Shown: one piece after another, positions 1-5,703 of the stretch
Numbering within the stretch: the first letter of the stretch is position 1
Layout of the letters: every line of letters starts with the position of its first letter
From: Methanosarcinales archaeon
Lineage (GTDB): Archaea > Halobacteriota > Methanosarcinia > Methanosarcinales > Methanocomedenaceae
Direction of reading: 5' to 3'
NCBI GenBank assembly: GCA_013330355.1
Contig: DUIM01000008.1
Coordinates: forward strand, 5,237-12,081
DNA: 6,845 nt
The notes under the pieces: generated by a model
What the model saw: the letters and a program-made list of their open reading frames with translations, nothing else
The model's database searches: none
Told to the model about the DNA's origin: nothing
Translations under genes and position numbers: made by a program

Positions 1-32
1 GATACAGGGTAACTCTTAAAGATACTACTACT

Positions 33-44
33 AAAGGAGTATAT
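33..44 (+). promoter_or_regulatory. Strong Shine-Dalgarno site of cobT
   Basis: The bases AAAGGAGT (33-40) sit just before the ATG at 45, with GGAG at 36-39 and a 5-nt spacer. This is the only clear Shine-Dalgarno match in front of any gene in the window. It fixes the cobT start and suggests translation from a longer leader or as a downstream cistron of an operon that begins left of the window. No promoter can be judged from the 44 bases present. Confidence 0.8.
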
Positions 45-1073
45 ATGGATCACTGGATCTCCCCCGAACCAACCAAATTCGAAAGTGAACGCCCGCTATT
101 CCTATGTGTCCTGTCAAATACGGATACAGCCAGTATCCCAGGTATCTCAGCGGCAGGAAAATCGCCCGGTTTGATCGACTATACCCCGGCAGGAGATGCC
201 GAATTAGTAACACTGGGCCAGACTGTATGCAATGCCGAACCCCCGATGACAGACCAGAGTCCTACACCTGCTGTGATTACCAGGGCGGCAATGCAGTTGA
301 CAGGCATCCCTTTTATGTTCGTAAACAGTGGTCTGAAGATAATCCCCAGTATACCACTGCTGGATGTTGGTGCCTTGCCGGGCAGGGATATCAGGACGGC
401 ACAGGCAGTGCCGGATGCGAGTAAGATATATGCGAATGCACTAGAGATGGGACGCCAGATACGAAAGCTCTCGGATCTTGTTATTATCGGTGAAAGTATA
501 CCAGGCGGGACCACCACTGCCATGGGTGTGCTTCAGGCAATGGGCATTAACGGCAGGGTGAGCAGTAGTAATTCCCTAAACCCCCTGGACATCAAGGCAC
601 AGGTCGTGAGCGAAGCTTTCAGCAAAGCAGGTGTCCTGTTCGGAGATATGGCACATGACCCTATGGGCGCAATAGAACGTTTCGGCGATCCTATGATGCC
701 GTGTGTATGCGGTCTCATGGATGGATTGGAAGACACAAGGATCGTACTGGCTGGAGGCACGCAGATGATGGCAGTGCTGTCCCTCCTGGATGGTCTGGGC
801 ATAAATGGCAATATTTCAATTGCCACTACTAAATTTGTGGCAGAAGACAGCACTGCCAGTTTTGTTGAAACTGTATCTGACCTTGGCTTTGAATCATATA
901 TTGCTGACCCTGGTTTTGACAGGTCCAGATACAAGGGACTCAGGATGTATGAATCCGGAGTGATCAAGGAGGGCGTGGGAGCAGGTGGTGCAATGTTTTT
1001 AGCAGGACTTATGGGGATCCGGCAAAAAGAATTCAGGGAACAGGTAGAACTGGTGTGTGACCAGGTATTGTAA
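45..1073 (+). CDS. cobT: Archaeal CobT-type nicotinate-nucleotide-dependent phosphoribosyltransferase
   Basis: A 342-aa cytosolic protein of the archaeal CobT family (UPF0284/TIGR00303). CobT enzymes transfer the phosphoribosyl group of nicotinate mononucleotide to the base that becomes the lower ligand of a cobamide, giving an alpha-ribotide and nicotinate. Visible motifs are GISAAGKSP (res. 33-41), DYTPAGDAE (45-53), GESIPGGTTTA (149-159), VLAGGTQM (234-241) and KEGVGAGGA (308-316). Glu309 in the last motif is, by analogy, the counterpart of the catalytic Glu near the C-terminus of Salmonella CobT; that mapping is inference. The length fits the family and both ends look intact. The ATG at 45 has a strong Shine-Dalgarno. 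The gene converges on the regulator on the other strand, with only 5 bp between stops. The base used (5,6-dimethylbenzimidazole, adenine or another) cannot be read from the sequence. Confidence 0.9.
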   Translation: MDHWISPEPTKFESERPLFLCVLSNTDTASIPGISAAGKSPGLIDYTPAGDAELVTLGQTVCNAEPPMTDQSPTPAVITRAAMQLTGIPFMFVNSGLKIIPSIPLLDVGALPGRDIRTAQAVPDASKIYANALEMGRQIRKLSDLVIIGESIPGGTTTAMGVLQAMGINGRVSSSNSLNPLDIKAQVVSEAFSKAGVLFGDMAHDPMGAIERFGDPMMPCVCGLMDGLEDTRIVLAGGTQMMAVLSLLDGLGINGNISIATTKFVAEDSTASFVETVSDLGFESYIADPGFDRSRYKGLRMYESGVIKEGVGAGGAMFLAGLMGIRQKEFREQVELVCDQVL

Positions 1074-1078
1074 ACCTA

Positions 1079-1432
1079 TTAAGACTCAAGTATCCTGGTT
1101 TCGAGATCCTCAATCATGGAGTTCATCTTTTCATACCAGGTATCGATATTCACTTTAATCATTTCTTTTAATTTACAGGGATCAAGTGCTATATATACGT
1201 AATAATAACCCCCGCCATCTATGATTTTAGTCTCCCTGTATACCAGTTGGCATGACATGAGGTTTTGCAGGGACCTGTAGGCAGTGCTACGTTCCCGATT
1301 AAGCAATTCACCCAGTTTTTCAGCAGTCATCTGTCCATGGGATACCAGTAACTTATAGGTTTCCAGGTCCAGGTTCTTTAATCCAAGCACGCATTTTGCA
1401 ATGTCTGAACAATTGAAATTACCATGGATCAT
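1079..1432 (-). CDS. TrmB-like winged-helix transcriptional regulator
   Basis: A 117-aa protein with a winged helix-turn-helix of the TrmB/MarR-like type found in archaea. The HTH spans about residues 36-67 (TAEKLGELLNRERSTAYRSL, then QNLMS), followed by a Gly/Tyr-rich beta wing (GGGYYYVYIAL, 73-83) and a C-terminal amphipathic helix (86-116) that probably mediates dimerisation. It lacks the sugar-binding domain of full-length TrmB. It has four cysteines (8, 14, 61, 86), two of them in the N-terminal arm, so a redox or metal response is possible but unproven. The ATG at 1432 is the only sensible start; there is no Shine-Dalgarno, but a TATA box lies about 44 bp upstream. The gene diverges from the ferredoxin across a 155-bp region with palindromes, so self-regulation and control of the ferredoxin are likely. 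The Methanosarcina regulator MreA is also TrmB-like; I cannot say whether this is an orthologue. Confidence 0.8.
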   Translation of the reverse strand: MIHGNFNCSDIAKCVLGLKNLDLETYKLLVSHGQMTAEKLGELLNRERSTAYRSLQNLMSCQLVYRETKIIDGGGYYYVYIALDPCKLKEMIKVNIDTWYEKMNSMIEDLETRILES

Positions 1433-1470
1433 TTCAGGTATGGAACTTGGAATTTCTTACACCCCATCAT

Positions 1471-1481
1471 TGTTATATAGG
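1471..1481 (-). promoter_or_regulatory. TATA box of the winged-helix regulator
   Basis: Read on the minus strand this is CCTATATAACA, a close match to the archaeal TATA-box consensus. Its centre is about 44 bp upstream of the regulator's ATG, which predicts a transcript start near 1449 and a leader of about 17 nt without a Shine-Dalgarno. Two copies of GATTTGT (plus strand 1481-1487 and 1490-1496) lie directly upstream and could be part of the TFB-recognition or operator region. Confidence 0.55.
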
Positions 1482-1493
1482 ATTTGTATGATT

Positions 1494-1547
1494 TGTTAAG
1501 AATTATTCTGGCAAGTGTTAAGTACAATATTGTATAGTTTGTACAAA
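1494..1547. promoter_or_regulatory. Putative operator: two palindromes plus a direct repeat
   Basis: TACAATATTGTA (1523-1534) is a perfect 12-bp palindrome and TTTGTACAAA (1538-1547) a perfect 10-bp palindrome; their centres are 14 bp apart. TGTTAAG also occurs twice (1494-1500 and 1516-1522), exactly 22 bp apart, about two helical turns. The cluster lies immediately upstream of the ferredoxin TATA box and between the two divergent promoters, where a winged-helix dimer could act on both. Binding by the adjacent regulator is inference. The region is A/T-rich, so some of this symmetry may be chance. Confidence 0.45.
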
Positions 1548-1550
1548 ACC

Positions 1551-1560
1551 ATTATAATAT
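1551..1560 (+). promoter_or_regulatory. TATA-like box of the ferredoxin gene
   Basis: ATTATAATAT is preceded by an A-rich stretch (ACAAAACC, 1543-1550) that could serve as the TFB-recognition element. The box is centred about 32 bp before the ATG at 1588, predicting a start of transcription only a few bases upstream of the codon. There is no Shine-Dalgarno, so a leaderless or nearly leaderless mRNA fits. Confidence 0.5.
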
Positions 1561-1587
1561 TACAACTAGTTATTTAATAATTTATCG

Positions 1588-1779
1588 ATGGTCAAAATGG
1601 AGAACGATAGATATATTGTGGTCCAGGGGTGCAGGAAATGTGGAAAATGTGATCAGGTGTGCCCTGTGGATGCACTGTACAGGGTTGACGGTGAGGCACG
1701 CATAGATTATAATAAATGCACACAATGCGGTAAATGCATGGAAATATGCCCGAATAAGGCCATAATCTACATGGACTGA
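1588..1779 (+). CDS. Small 2[4Fe-4S] ferredoxin
   Basis: A 63-aa soluble electron carrier. Two complete CxxCxxCxxxCP motifs are visible: Cys15, 18, 21, 25 and Cys44, 47, 50, 54, each followed by a proline, the signature of the bacterial/clostridial-type ferredoxin with two [4Fe-4S] clusters. It is just long enough to hold that fold with a 14-residue lead-in. In anaerobic archaea such proteins carry low-potential electrons between hydrogenases, CO dehydrogenase, heterodisulfide reductase and similar enzymes; the partner here is unknown. The start could be ATG 1588 or the in-frame ATG 1597; TATA spacing favours 1588. The gene is divergent from the winged-helix regulator, and its last 13 bp overlap the end of hemD on the other strand. 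Confidence 0.9.
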   Translation: MVKMENDRYIVVQGCRKCGKCDQVCPVDALYRVDGEARIDYNKCTQCGKCMEICPNKAIIYMD

Positions 1780-2468
1780 CCAGCCAGTGCTCTGAGACAT
1801 CCTTCCAGCGTGCCGTTACCTGTTATATCGGGAACAATTCCATGATCGCACATCATGCTTGCGGTCTTGGGCCCGATGGCGATCACTGTTTTACCTGCCG
1901 CGTCCCCTGCCGATACACCTGCCAGTTTAAAGGACTTCCCGCTGGTAAATATTACTGCGTCCACGTCAGGCAGTATTTGCCTGAGATCGTTTCCGGTTGG
2001 GACCAGCTGGTAGGCTACTCCTTCCTGTACACGGGCGCCTGAAGCAGTAAGCGACTCTACCAGACCGGGATTGGGGATATCCGGACGTACTATTCCTACG
2101 GTCCTGCCAATGATACGTGACCCGAGATGGGATGCGAAATTGTCAGATGAGAATGAGGAAATGGTTTCACAGTTGAGGCTTTTATCGATGACGGCTTCCT
2201 GTGTCCTGGGACCGACTGCTATAATAGTGGTAGTATCCGGGACATTGCCGCACTGTTCAAAGAAGTACCTGACACCCATAGTGCTTGAGAAGATAAGAAA
2301 ATCCACTTTGCCTGAGGATACTTTCCTGCAAAGCTCATCCAGTGATGCAGAATTATCCGGAATTTCGGTCTTCATTGTCGGTACCAGTATTGCATCATGA
2401 CCGTACTTTGAAAAAAGTTCACGGGTGCCGCCGGACTTTTCTTCCAGCCGGGTTACTGCGATTTTCAT
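1767..2468 (-). CDS. hemD: Uroporphyrinogen-III synthase
   Basis: A 233-aa cytosolic enzyme that cyclises hydroxymethylbilane to uroporphyrinogen III with inversion of ring D, the common precursor of cobamides, coenzyme F430 and siroheme. The family has weak sequence conservation, but the two-domain pattern is clear: an N-terminal strand (KIAVTR, 2-7), IFSSTMGV (59-66), IAVGPRTQEA (83-92), a linker and second domain with YQLVP (153-157), VIFTSGKSF (172-180) and IAIGPKTA (196-203). The length is normal and there is no transmembrane segment. The ATG at 2468 has no Shine-Dalgarno but has a TATA-like box about 25 bp upstream. It stands alone, not in a hem operon. It shares the cobamide theme with cobT 0.7 kb away, though the two are not co-transcribed. 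Its end overlaps the ferredoxin end by 13 bp in antisense. Confidence 0.9.
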   Translation of the reverse strand: MKIAVTRLEEKSGGTRELFSKYGHDAILVPTMKTEIPDNSASLDELCRKVSSGKVDFLIFSSTMGVRYFFEQCGNVPDTTTIIAVGPRTQEAVIDKSLNCETISSFSSDNFASHLGSRIIGRTVGIVRPDIPNPGLVESLTASGARVQEGVAYQLVPTGNDLRQILPDVDAVIFTSGKSFKLAGVSAGDAAGKTVIAIGPKTASMMCDHGIVPDITGNGTLEGCLRALAGQSM

Positions 2469-2485
2469 CTGAAATGAATATCTCT

Positions 2486-2500
2486 GGTATATGATTTAAC
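2486..2500 (-). promoter_or_regulatory. TATA-like box of hemD
   Basis: On the minus strand this reads GTTAAATCATATACC. Its centre is about 25 bp upstream of the hemD ATG (2468), so transcription would begin at or very near the start codon, which fits the lack of any Shine-Dalgarno and a leaderless mRNA. Confidence 0.45.
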
Positions 2501-2577
2501 TTCTTGCAATCATTGTTCCGGCCCCATTCAGTCCATTCCAGACCCAATCACCCATTCCTGACATCGGGAGCTTTATC

Positions 2578-2623
2578 AAAAAATTTATATTCACTAATAA
2601 ATGTCTGTTACCCGGCAATTGCC
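2578..2623 (+). promoter_or_regulatory. Putative promoter with start-site palindrome upstream of the TctA-like gene
   Basis: AAAAAATTTATATTC (2578-2592) is the best TATA-like box between hemD and the transporter. The perfect 10-bp palindrome GGCAATTGCC (2614-2623) begins about 27 bp downstream of the box centre, where transcription should start, a common site for archaeal repressor operators. If this promoter is used, the leader is about 75 nt. Other A/T boxes nearer the gene cannot be excluded. Confidence 0.4.
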
Positions 2624-2647
2624 TGAAATTAAATCAGTGGTAATTGT

Positions 2648-2683
2648 AATAACCTGGGATATGGCAATTAAATAACCTGAGAT
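2648..2683 (+). repeat. 13-bp direct repeat before the TctA-like gene
   Basis: AATAACCTGGGAT (2648-2660) and AATAACCTGAGAT (2671-2683) differ at one base and are 23 bp apart, about two turns of the helix. The second copy ends 6 bp before the ATG. They could be tandem regulator sites, or mark a small duplication. No protein that binds them can be named. Confidence 0.5.
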
Positions 2684-2689
2684 GTAACA

Positions 2690-3982
2690 ATGGATACCAG
2701 CTTTCTACTACTTTCAGTCGTCATCGGTTTTATTCTCGGTATATTCAGTGGGCTGGTGCCAGGCATTCACACCAACACATTCTCTTTTATCTTAGCCGCC
2801 TGTTCCCCCTTACTTAATGAACTAGGTTTTAGCCCGGTATGTGTTGCAGCTATTATCATATCCAATTCATTGACCCACACTTTTCTCGACATTATACCGT
2901 CTGTATTCCTGGGTGCGCCTGATGCCGATACATCACTTGCTGTGCTGCCCGGACACCAGATGCTGCTGGACGGGCATGGTTTAGAGGCCATCAGGCTGTC
3001 TGCACTGGGAAGTGCAGGCTCAGTAGTGGTCTCACTGGTACTGATACTGCCCATGGCAATATTTTTTGCAGGTGTGTATCCGTTTGTGGACCAGTACATT
3101 GGCTGGATACTGCTGGCTATTGTGCTGGTAATGGTCTATACCGAACGTGGTGAAGTGGTAGAGGGACAGGGGCCACTGGTGAGGATGAAATACAGGATGT
3201 TTGCCGTAGTGCTGTTTTTGGGCTCGGGTCTTCTGGGTTTGTTCGCTTTCGAATCCCAGGCATTGATGGACCCGCTTATCATGATCGGTGAGCCTTCCAT
3301 ACTCATGCCCCTGTTCAGCGGGCTGTTCGGTGCGTCCATGCTGGTGATCAGTATGCTGACCGATACGGTCATTCCAATGCAGGTAAGTTCCAGGCTGATC
3401 CTGCCCCCAAAACGCATACTGAGGGGGACCATTCTTGGCAGCGCTGCCGGCTCGTTTGTGGCATGGCTGCCCGGTATCACTTCGGCAGTGGCTACTGTGC
3501 TGGCAAGGCTGGGAGTAAAGGAGGACTACTCGGATGATGATTCGGCCAGGGAGTTCATTGTTTCAATATCTGGCGTTAACACGGCAAATGCTATTTTCGG
3601 ACTGGTCGCCCTGTATGTGATTGGCAGGACCCGGAGTGGTGCCATGGTTGCTGTATCTGATGTGATGGGCGAGGTGAGTCTGGATGCCAATATTCTGGTC
3701 ATTTTGCTGATAATAATTGTCGGGGTGTCGATCGCTGCTTATTTTATGACGATATACCTGGGTGACAGGATACTGGGTGTGCTGACCAGGATCAATTACC
3801 GCAGGATGTGCATGGTGATACTGACAGGACTGACATTGCTTGTAGTGGTGTTCACAGGGTGGTTCGGGCTTGTGGTGTTTGCTGCGGCTGTTCCTGTGGG
3901 AATGCTTGCTCCCTACCTGAAGGTGAGGCGGACCCATGCCATGGGTGCATTGATACTGCCTCTGCTGATGTTTTATTTTTGA
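2690..3982 (+). CDS. TctA-like polytopic membrane protein (archaeal COG1784 type)
   Basis: A 430-aa integral membrane protein with about ten or more hydrophobic segments (for example near residues 5-25, 105-128, 136-150, 169-187, 203-222, 335-357, 374-393 and 394-410). It resembles the TctA large subunit of tripartite tricarboxylate transporters, in the archaeal stand-alone branch. Each half has a Pro-Gly-Ile loop motif: GLVPGIHTNT (21-30) and AWLPGITSAVAT (258-269), as expected from the internal duplication of TctA. PGHQMLLDGHGLEA (87-100) is another conserved-looking loop. No TctB subunit or periplasmic TctC binding protein is present in the window, so the substrate and even the transport mode are unknown. 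The ATG at 2690 lacks a good Shine-Dalgarno. The C-terminus looks natural and the gene intact. Confidence 0.8.
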   Translation: MDTSFLLLSVVIGFILGIFSGLVPGIHTNTFSFILAACSPLLNELGFSPVCVAAIIISNSLTHTFLDIIPSVFLGAPDADTSLAVLPGHQMLLDGHGLEAIRLSALGSAGSVVVSLVLILPMAIFFAGVYPFVDQYIGWILLAIVLVMVYTERGEVVEGQGPLVRMKYRMFAVVLFLGSGLLGLFAFESQALMDPLIMIGEPSILMPLFSGLFGASMLVISMLTDTVIPMQVSSRLILPPKRILRGTILGSAAGSFVAWLPGITSAVATVLARLGVKEDYSDDDSAREFIVSISGVNTANAIFGLVALYVIGRTRSGAMVAVSDVMGEVSLDANILVILLIIIVGVSIAAYFMTIYLGDRILGVLTRINYRRMCMVILTGLTLLVVVFTGWFGLVVFAAAVPVGMLAPYLKVRRTHAMGALILPLLMFYF

Positions 3983-4008
3983 TTGTATCGAATGTTTGGC
4001 TGTTTTTC
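3971..4008 (+). terminator. T-rich stretches after the TctA-like gene
   Basis: TTTTATTTTT (3971-3980) runs into the stop codon, and a second T-run (TTTTT, 4003-4007) lies 20 bp beyond it. Archaeal polymerase can terminate at such T-tracts without a hairpin. No stable stem precedes them. This is a positional inference only. Confidence 0.3.
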
Positions 4009-4072
4009 AGTCAGGCTGAGTGGATTACTTACATCACTTTTCCTATAGCTGGACAGTTAGGTTAAGAGCATT

Positions 4073-4148
4073 GGGCCAGACTCCGGCACCCCTTCCAGTG
4101 CCAGTAGCACCCTCTAATAGCAGGCCCTGGTCAACCGAAGTTCTGACC
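4073..4148 (+). other. Non-coding stretch with nested short stems
   Basis: Part of the 446-bp gap between the TctA-like gene and hisD. GGGCC (4073-4077) can pair with GGCCC (4123-4127), enclosing a 5-bp stem GGCAC/GTGCC (4085-4089 with 4098-4102). Just after it, GGTC/GACC (4129-4132 with 4145-4148) encloses AAC/GTT with a CGAA tetraloop and a 2-nt bulge. It is richer in G+C than the flanks. It does not fit a tRNA, and I recognise no known RNA family or open frame. No convincing promoter precedes it. It may be chance structure. Confidence 0.25.
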
Positions 4149-4158
4149 TGCAGGACAA

Positions 4159-4171
4159 AACCTTTAAATCT
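4159..4171 (+). promoter_or_regulatory. Orphan TATA-like box upstream of the propeller remnant
   Basis: AACCTTTAAATCT resembles an archaeal TATA box with a preceding A-rich element (ACAAAACC, 4155-4162). It would start transcription near 4192, just before the first recognisable piece of the TolB-like remnant. It may be the fossil promoter of that gene or a distal promoter for hisD. The remainder of 3983-4158 shows no gene I can support. Confidence 0.3.
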
Positions 4172-4204
4172 TACATCATCATCTCGAAATTAGCCTGCAA
4201 CACA

Positions 4205-4432
4205 AATAGCACTTTGACAGACATCCGGCCGCCGGTCATGGTAAAGACAACGCCCTAGCCTATTGGTATCTCAAGTATAACATAGTATATGCAATCAGAA
4301 TCAGAGGATTTAACCGGACAACACAACGAAACTATGCTTACAATAAATCCGGGTCCGGATGAGCACCAAAAGTGGAGTCCGGATGGGAACAAAATATTAT
4401 TTACTTTCAGCCCATTAACATCGTACAGATGA
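4205..4432 (+). pseudogene. Frameshifted remnant of a TolB/PD40 beta-propeller protein
   Basis: Three pieces in two frames read as one and a half blades of a TolB-like propeller. Piece 1 (4205-4237) gives NSTLTDIRPPV. Piece 2 (4237-4284, shifted frame) gives HGKDNALAYWYLKYNI. Piece 3 (4286-4429, back in the first frame) begins YMQSESEDLTGQHNE, continues through [11 protein letters not shown], and contains [13 protein letters not shown], the hallmark PD40 motif (W-S-P-D-G-x-K-I-x-F). The breaks look like a small deletion at about 4237, where SPDG would be expected before GKDN, and a 1-bp insertion at about 4285. An in-frame 47-codon ORF (4289-4432) survives in piece 3; its stop TGA overlaps the hisD ATG. 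Intact family members have several blades and usually an export signal; neither is present. A real 47-aa protein is possible but a single blade would not fold alone. Confidence 0.6.
4391..4404 (+). promoter_or_regulatory. TATA-like box of hisD
   Basis: AAAATATTATTTAC is centred about 31 bp upstream of the ATG at 4429, predicting a transcript that begins within about five bases of the start codon. No Shine-Dalgarno precedes that ATG or the upstream GTG at 4372. The box lies inside the propeller remnant, over the codons for its NKILFTF segment. Confidence 0.5.
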
Positions 4433-5703
4433 TACACAAGCACCTCAATGACCTTACAGTCCGGGAATCACAGCGCCTGTTTGACAGGGCAAGCGGAATA
4501 CAGGATGTCACCGATACCGTATCCGTCATCCTTGGTGATGTGAAAAAAAAGGGCGATACCGCACTCCGGCAGTACACCAGACAATTCGATGGCGTTGACA
4601 TTGATGAGATTGAAGTAGACAATAACACAATAAAGGCAGCCTTGGATACAGTCCCCCCCAATCTCATTAAGCACCTGGAGGTTGCCGCCGGCAACATCAG
4701 GACGTTCCACAGGGCACAACTGGGCGAATCACAATGGTTCATGGAATCCTCACCCGGCATCATGCTGGGGCAAAAGACCACACCCCTTGCCGTGGTAGGT
4801 GCCTATGTACCAGGCGGCAGGGCAGCGTATCCATCCACTGCACTGATGACAGTAATACCGGCAAAGGTCGCAGGTGTGAAGCAGGTAGTCGTGTGTACTC
4901 CACCCGGACCTGAAGGTGTAAACCCGCTGACTCTGGCTGCGGCCCGCATTGCAGGGGCTGACCATATCTACCAAGTAGGCGGAGTACAGGCCGTGGGTGC
5001 CATGGCCTATGGTACGGACTCAGTTCTGGCAGTTGATAAAATAGTGGGGCCCGGGAATGTATATGTCACTGCCGCCAAGATGATGGTCAGGAACCATTGC
5101 GAGATCGATTTCCCTGCCGGGCCAAGTGAAGTGCTCATCATAGCCGATGACACGGCAGAGCCTGGATTTATTGCTGCTGATATGCTGGCCCAGGCCGAAC
5201 ACGACCCTAATGCCATATCTGTACTTGTGACCACATCCGCGGATGTGGCAGGGAAAGTGAAGCCCAGCCTGCTGGAAATGGCAAAAACCGCAAAGCGAAA
5301 TGAGATTATTGAGCAATCACTTGAAAATACTGCCATACTTGTTGCTGATTCGATAGACGATTGTATTGATTTTTCAAACCGGTTTGCACCTGAACACCTG
5401 GAAATCATGACCGCTGATGATGACAGGGTGCTTAAAGAAATTACCAATGCAGGTTCCATATTCCTTGGTCATTATACCCCGGTGTCCGTAGGTGACTATG
5501 CATCAGGTACCAATCATGTGCTGCCCACTGCCGGGTACGGCAGGATATATTCGGGACTCAATGTGGACCACTTTATCAAGAAGTCTACTATCCAGAAGCT
5601 CAGCAGGGAAGGACTGGCCGGACTTGAAAGTACTATTACATCACTGGCCGAGGCCGAAGGTTTACATGCTCATGCAGAGGCAGTGAGAAAAAGGCTATCC
5701 TGA
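4429..5703 (+). CDS. hisD: Histidinol dehydrogenase
   Basis: A 424-aa cytosolic zinc enzyme that oxidises L-histidinol to L-histidine in two NAD-dependent steps, the last reactions of histidine synthesis. Zinc ligands Gln255 and His258 (AQAEHDP), Asp356 ([10 protein letters not shown]) and His415 (LHAHAEAV) and the catalytic pair Glu322-His323 (FAPEHLE) are all present. Each is exactly four residues lower than the E. coli numbering (259, 262, 360, 419, 326, 327). Other family blocks are [29 protein letters not shown] and [11 protein letters not shown]. The frame stays open upstream to a GTG at 4372, which would add 19 residues (443 aa). I prefer ATG 4429 because the family length fits, a TATA-like box lies about 31 bp upstream, and the extra codons overlie the propeller remnant in another frame. 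No other his genes are nearby. Confidence 0.95.
   Translation: MIHKHLNDLTVRESQRLFDRASGIQDVTDTVSVILGDVKKKGDTALRQYTRQFDGVDIDEIEVDNNTIKAALDTVPPNLIKHLEVAAGNIRTFHRAQLGESQWFMESSPGIMLGQKTTPLAVVGAYVPGGRAAYPSTALMTVIPAKVAGVKQVVVCTPPGPEGVNPLTLAAARIAGADHIYQVGGVQAVGAMAYGTDSVLAVDKIVGPGNVYVTAAKMMVRNHCEIDFPAGPSEVLIIADDTAEPGFIAADMLAQAEHDPNAISVLVTTSADVAGKVKPSLLEMAKTAKRNEIIEQSLENTAILVADSIDDCIDFSNRFAPEHLEIMTADDDRVLKEITNAGSIFLGHYTPVSVGDYASGTNHVLPTAGYGRIYSGLNVDHFIKKSTIQKLSREGLAGLESTITSLAEAEGLHAHAEAVRKRLS

Noticed and set aside
533..967. 144-codon open frame on the minus strand within cobT
   Set aside because: The plus strand encodes conserved CobT motifs across the whole interval, and the minus product has no recognisable feature.
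1842..2400. Plus-strand frames of 66 and 109 codons opposite hemD
   Set aside because: Both are shadows of hemD and carry no family motif.
2648..2683. CRISPR-like or mobile-element end repeats
   Set aside because: There are only two 13-bp copies 23 bp apart, without further units, a transposase, or terminal inverted repeats nearby; promoter sites are a simpler explanation.
3808..4065. 85-codon plus-strand frame that extends 83 bp past the TctA-like stop
   Set aside because: It mostly overlaps the TctA-like C-terminus in another frame, with a Cys/Gly-rich artefactual composition. The part beyond the stop is short and has no start of its own.
4073..4148. tRNA or other standard RNA gene in the gap before hisD
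   Set aside because: There is no acceptor stem with a matching T-arm (no GGTTCRA) or anticodon arm in register; only short unrelated stems are present.
4255..4443. 62-codon minus-strand frame upstream of hisD
   Set aside because: It is the antisense of the TolB-like remnant, which explains the sequence better.
5007..5459. 150-codon open frame on the minus strand within hisD
   Set aside because: It covers the zinc and catalytic blocks of HisD in antisense; its Ser/Ala-rich composition is typical of a shadow frame.
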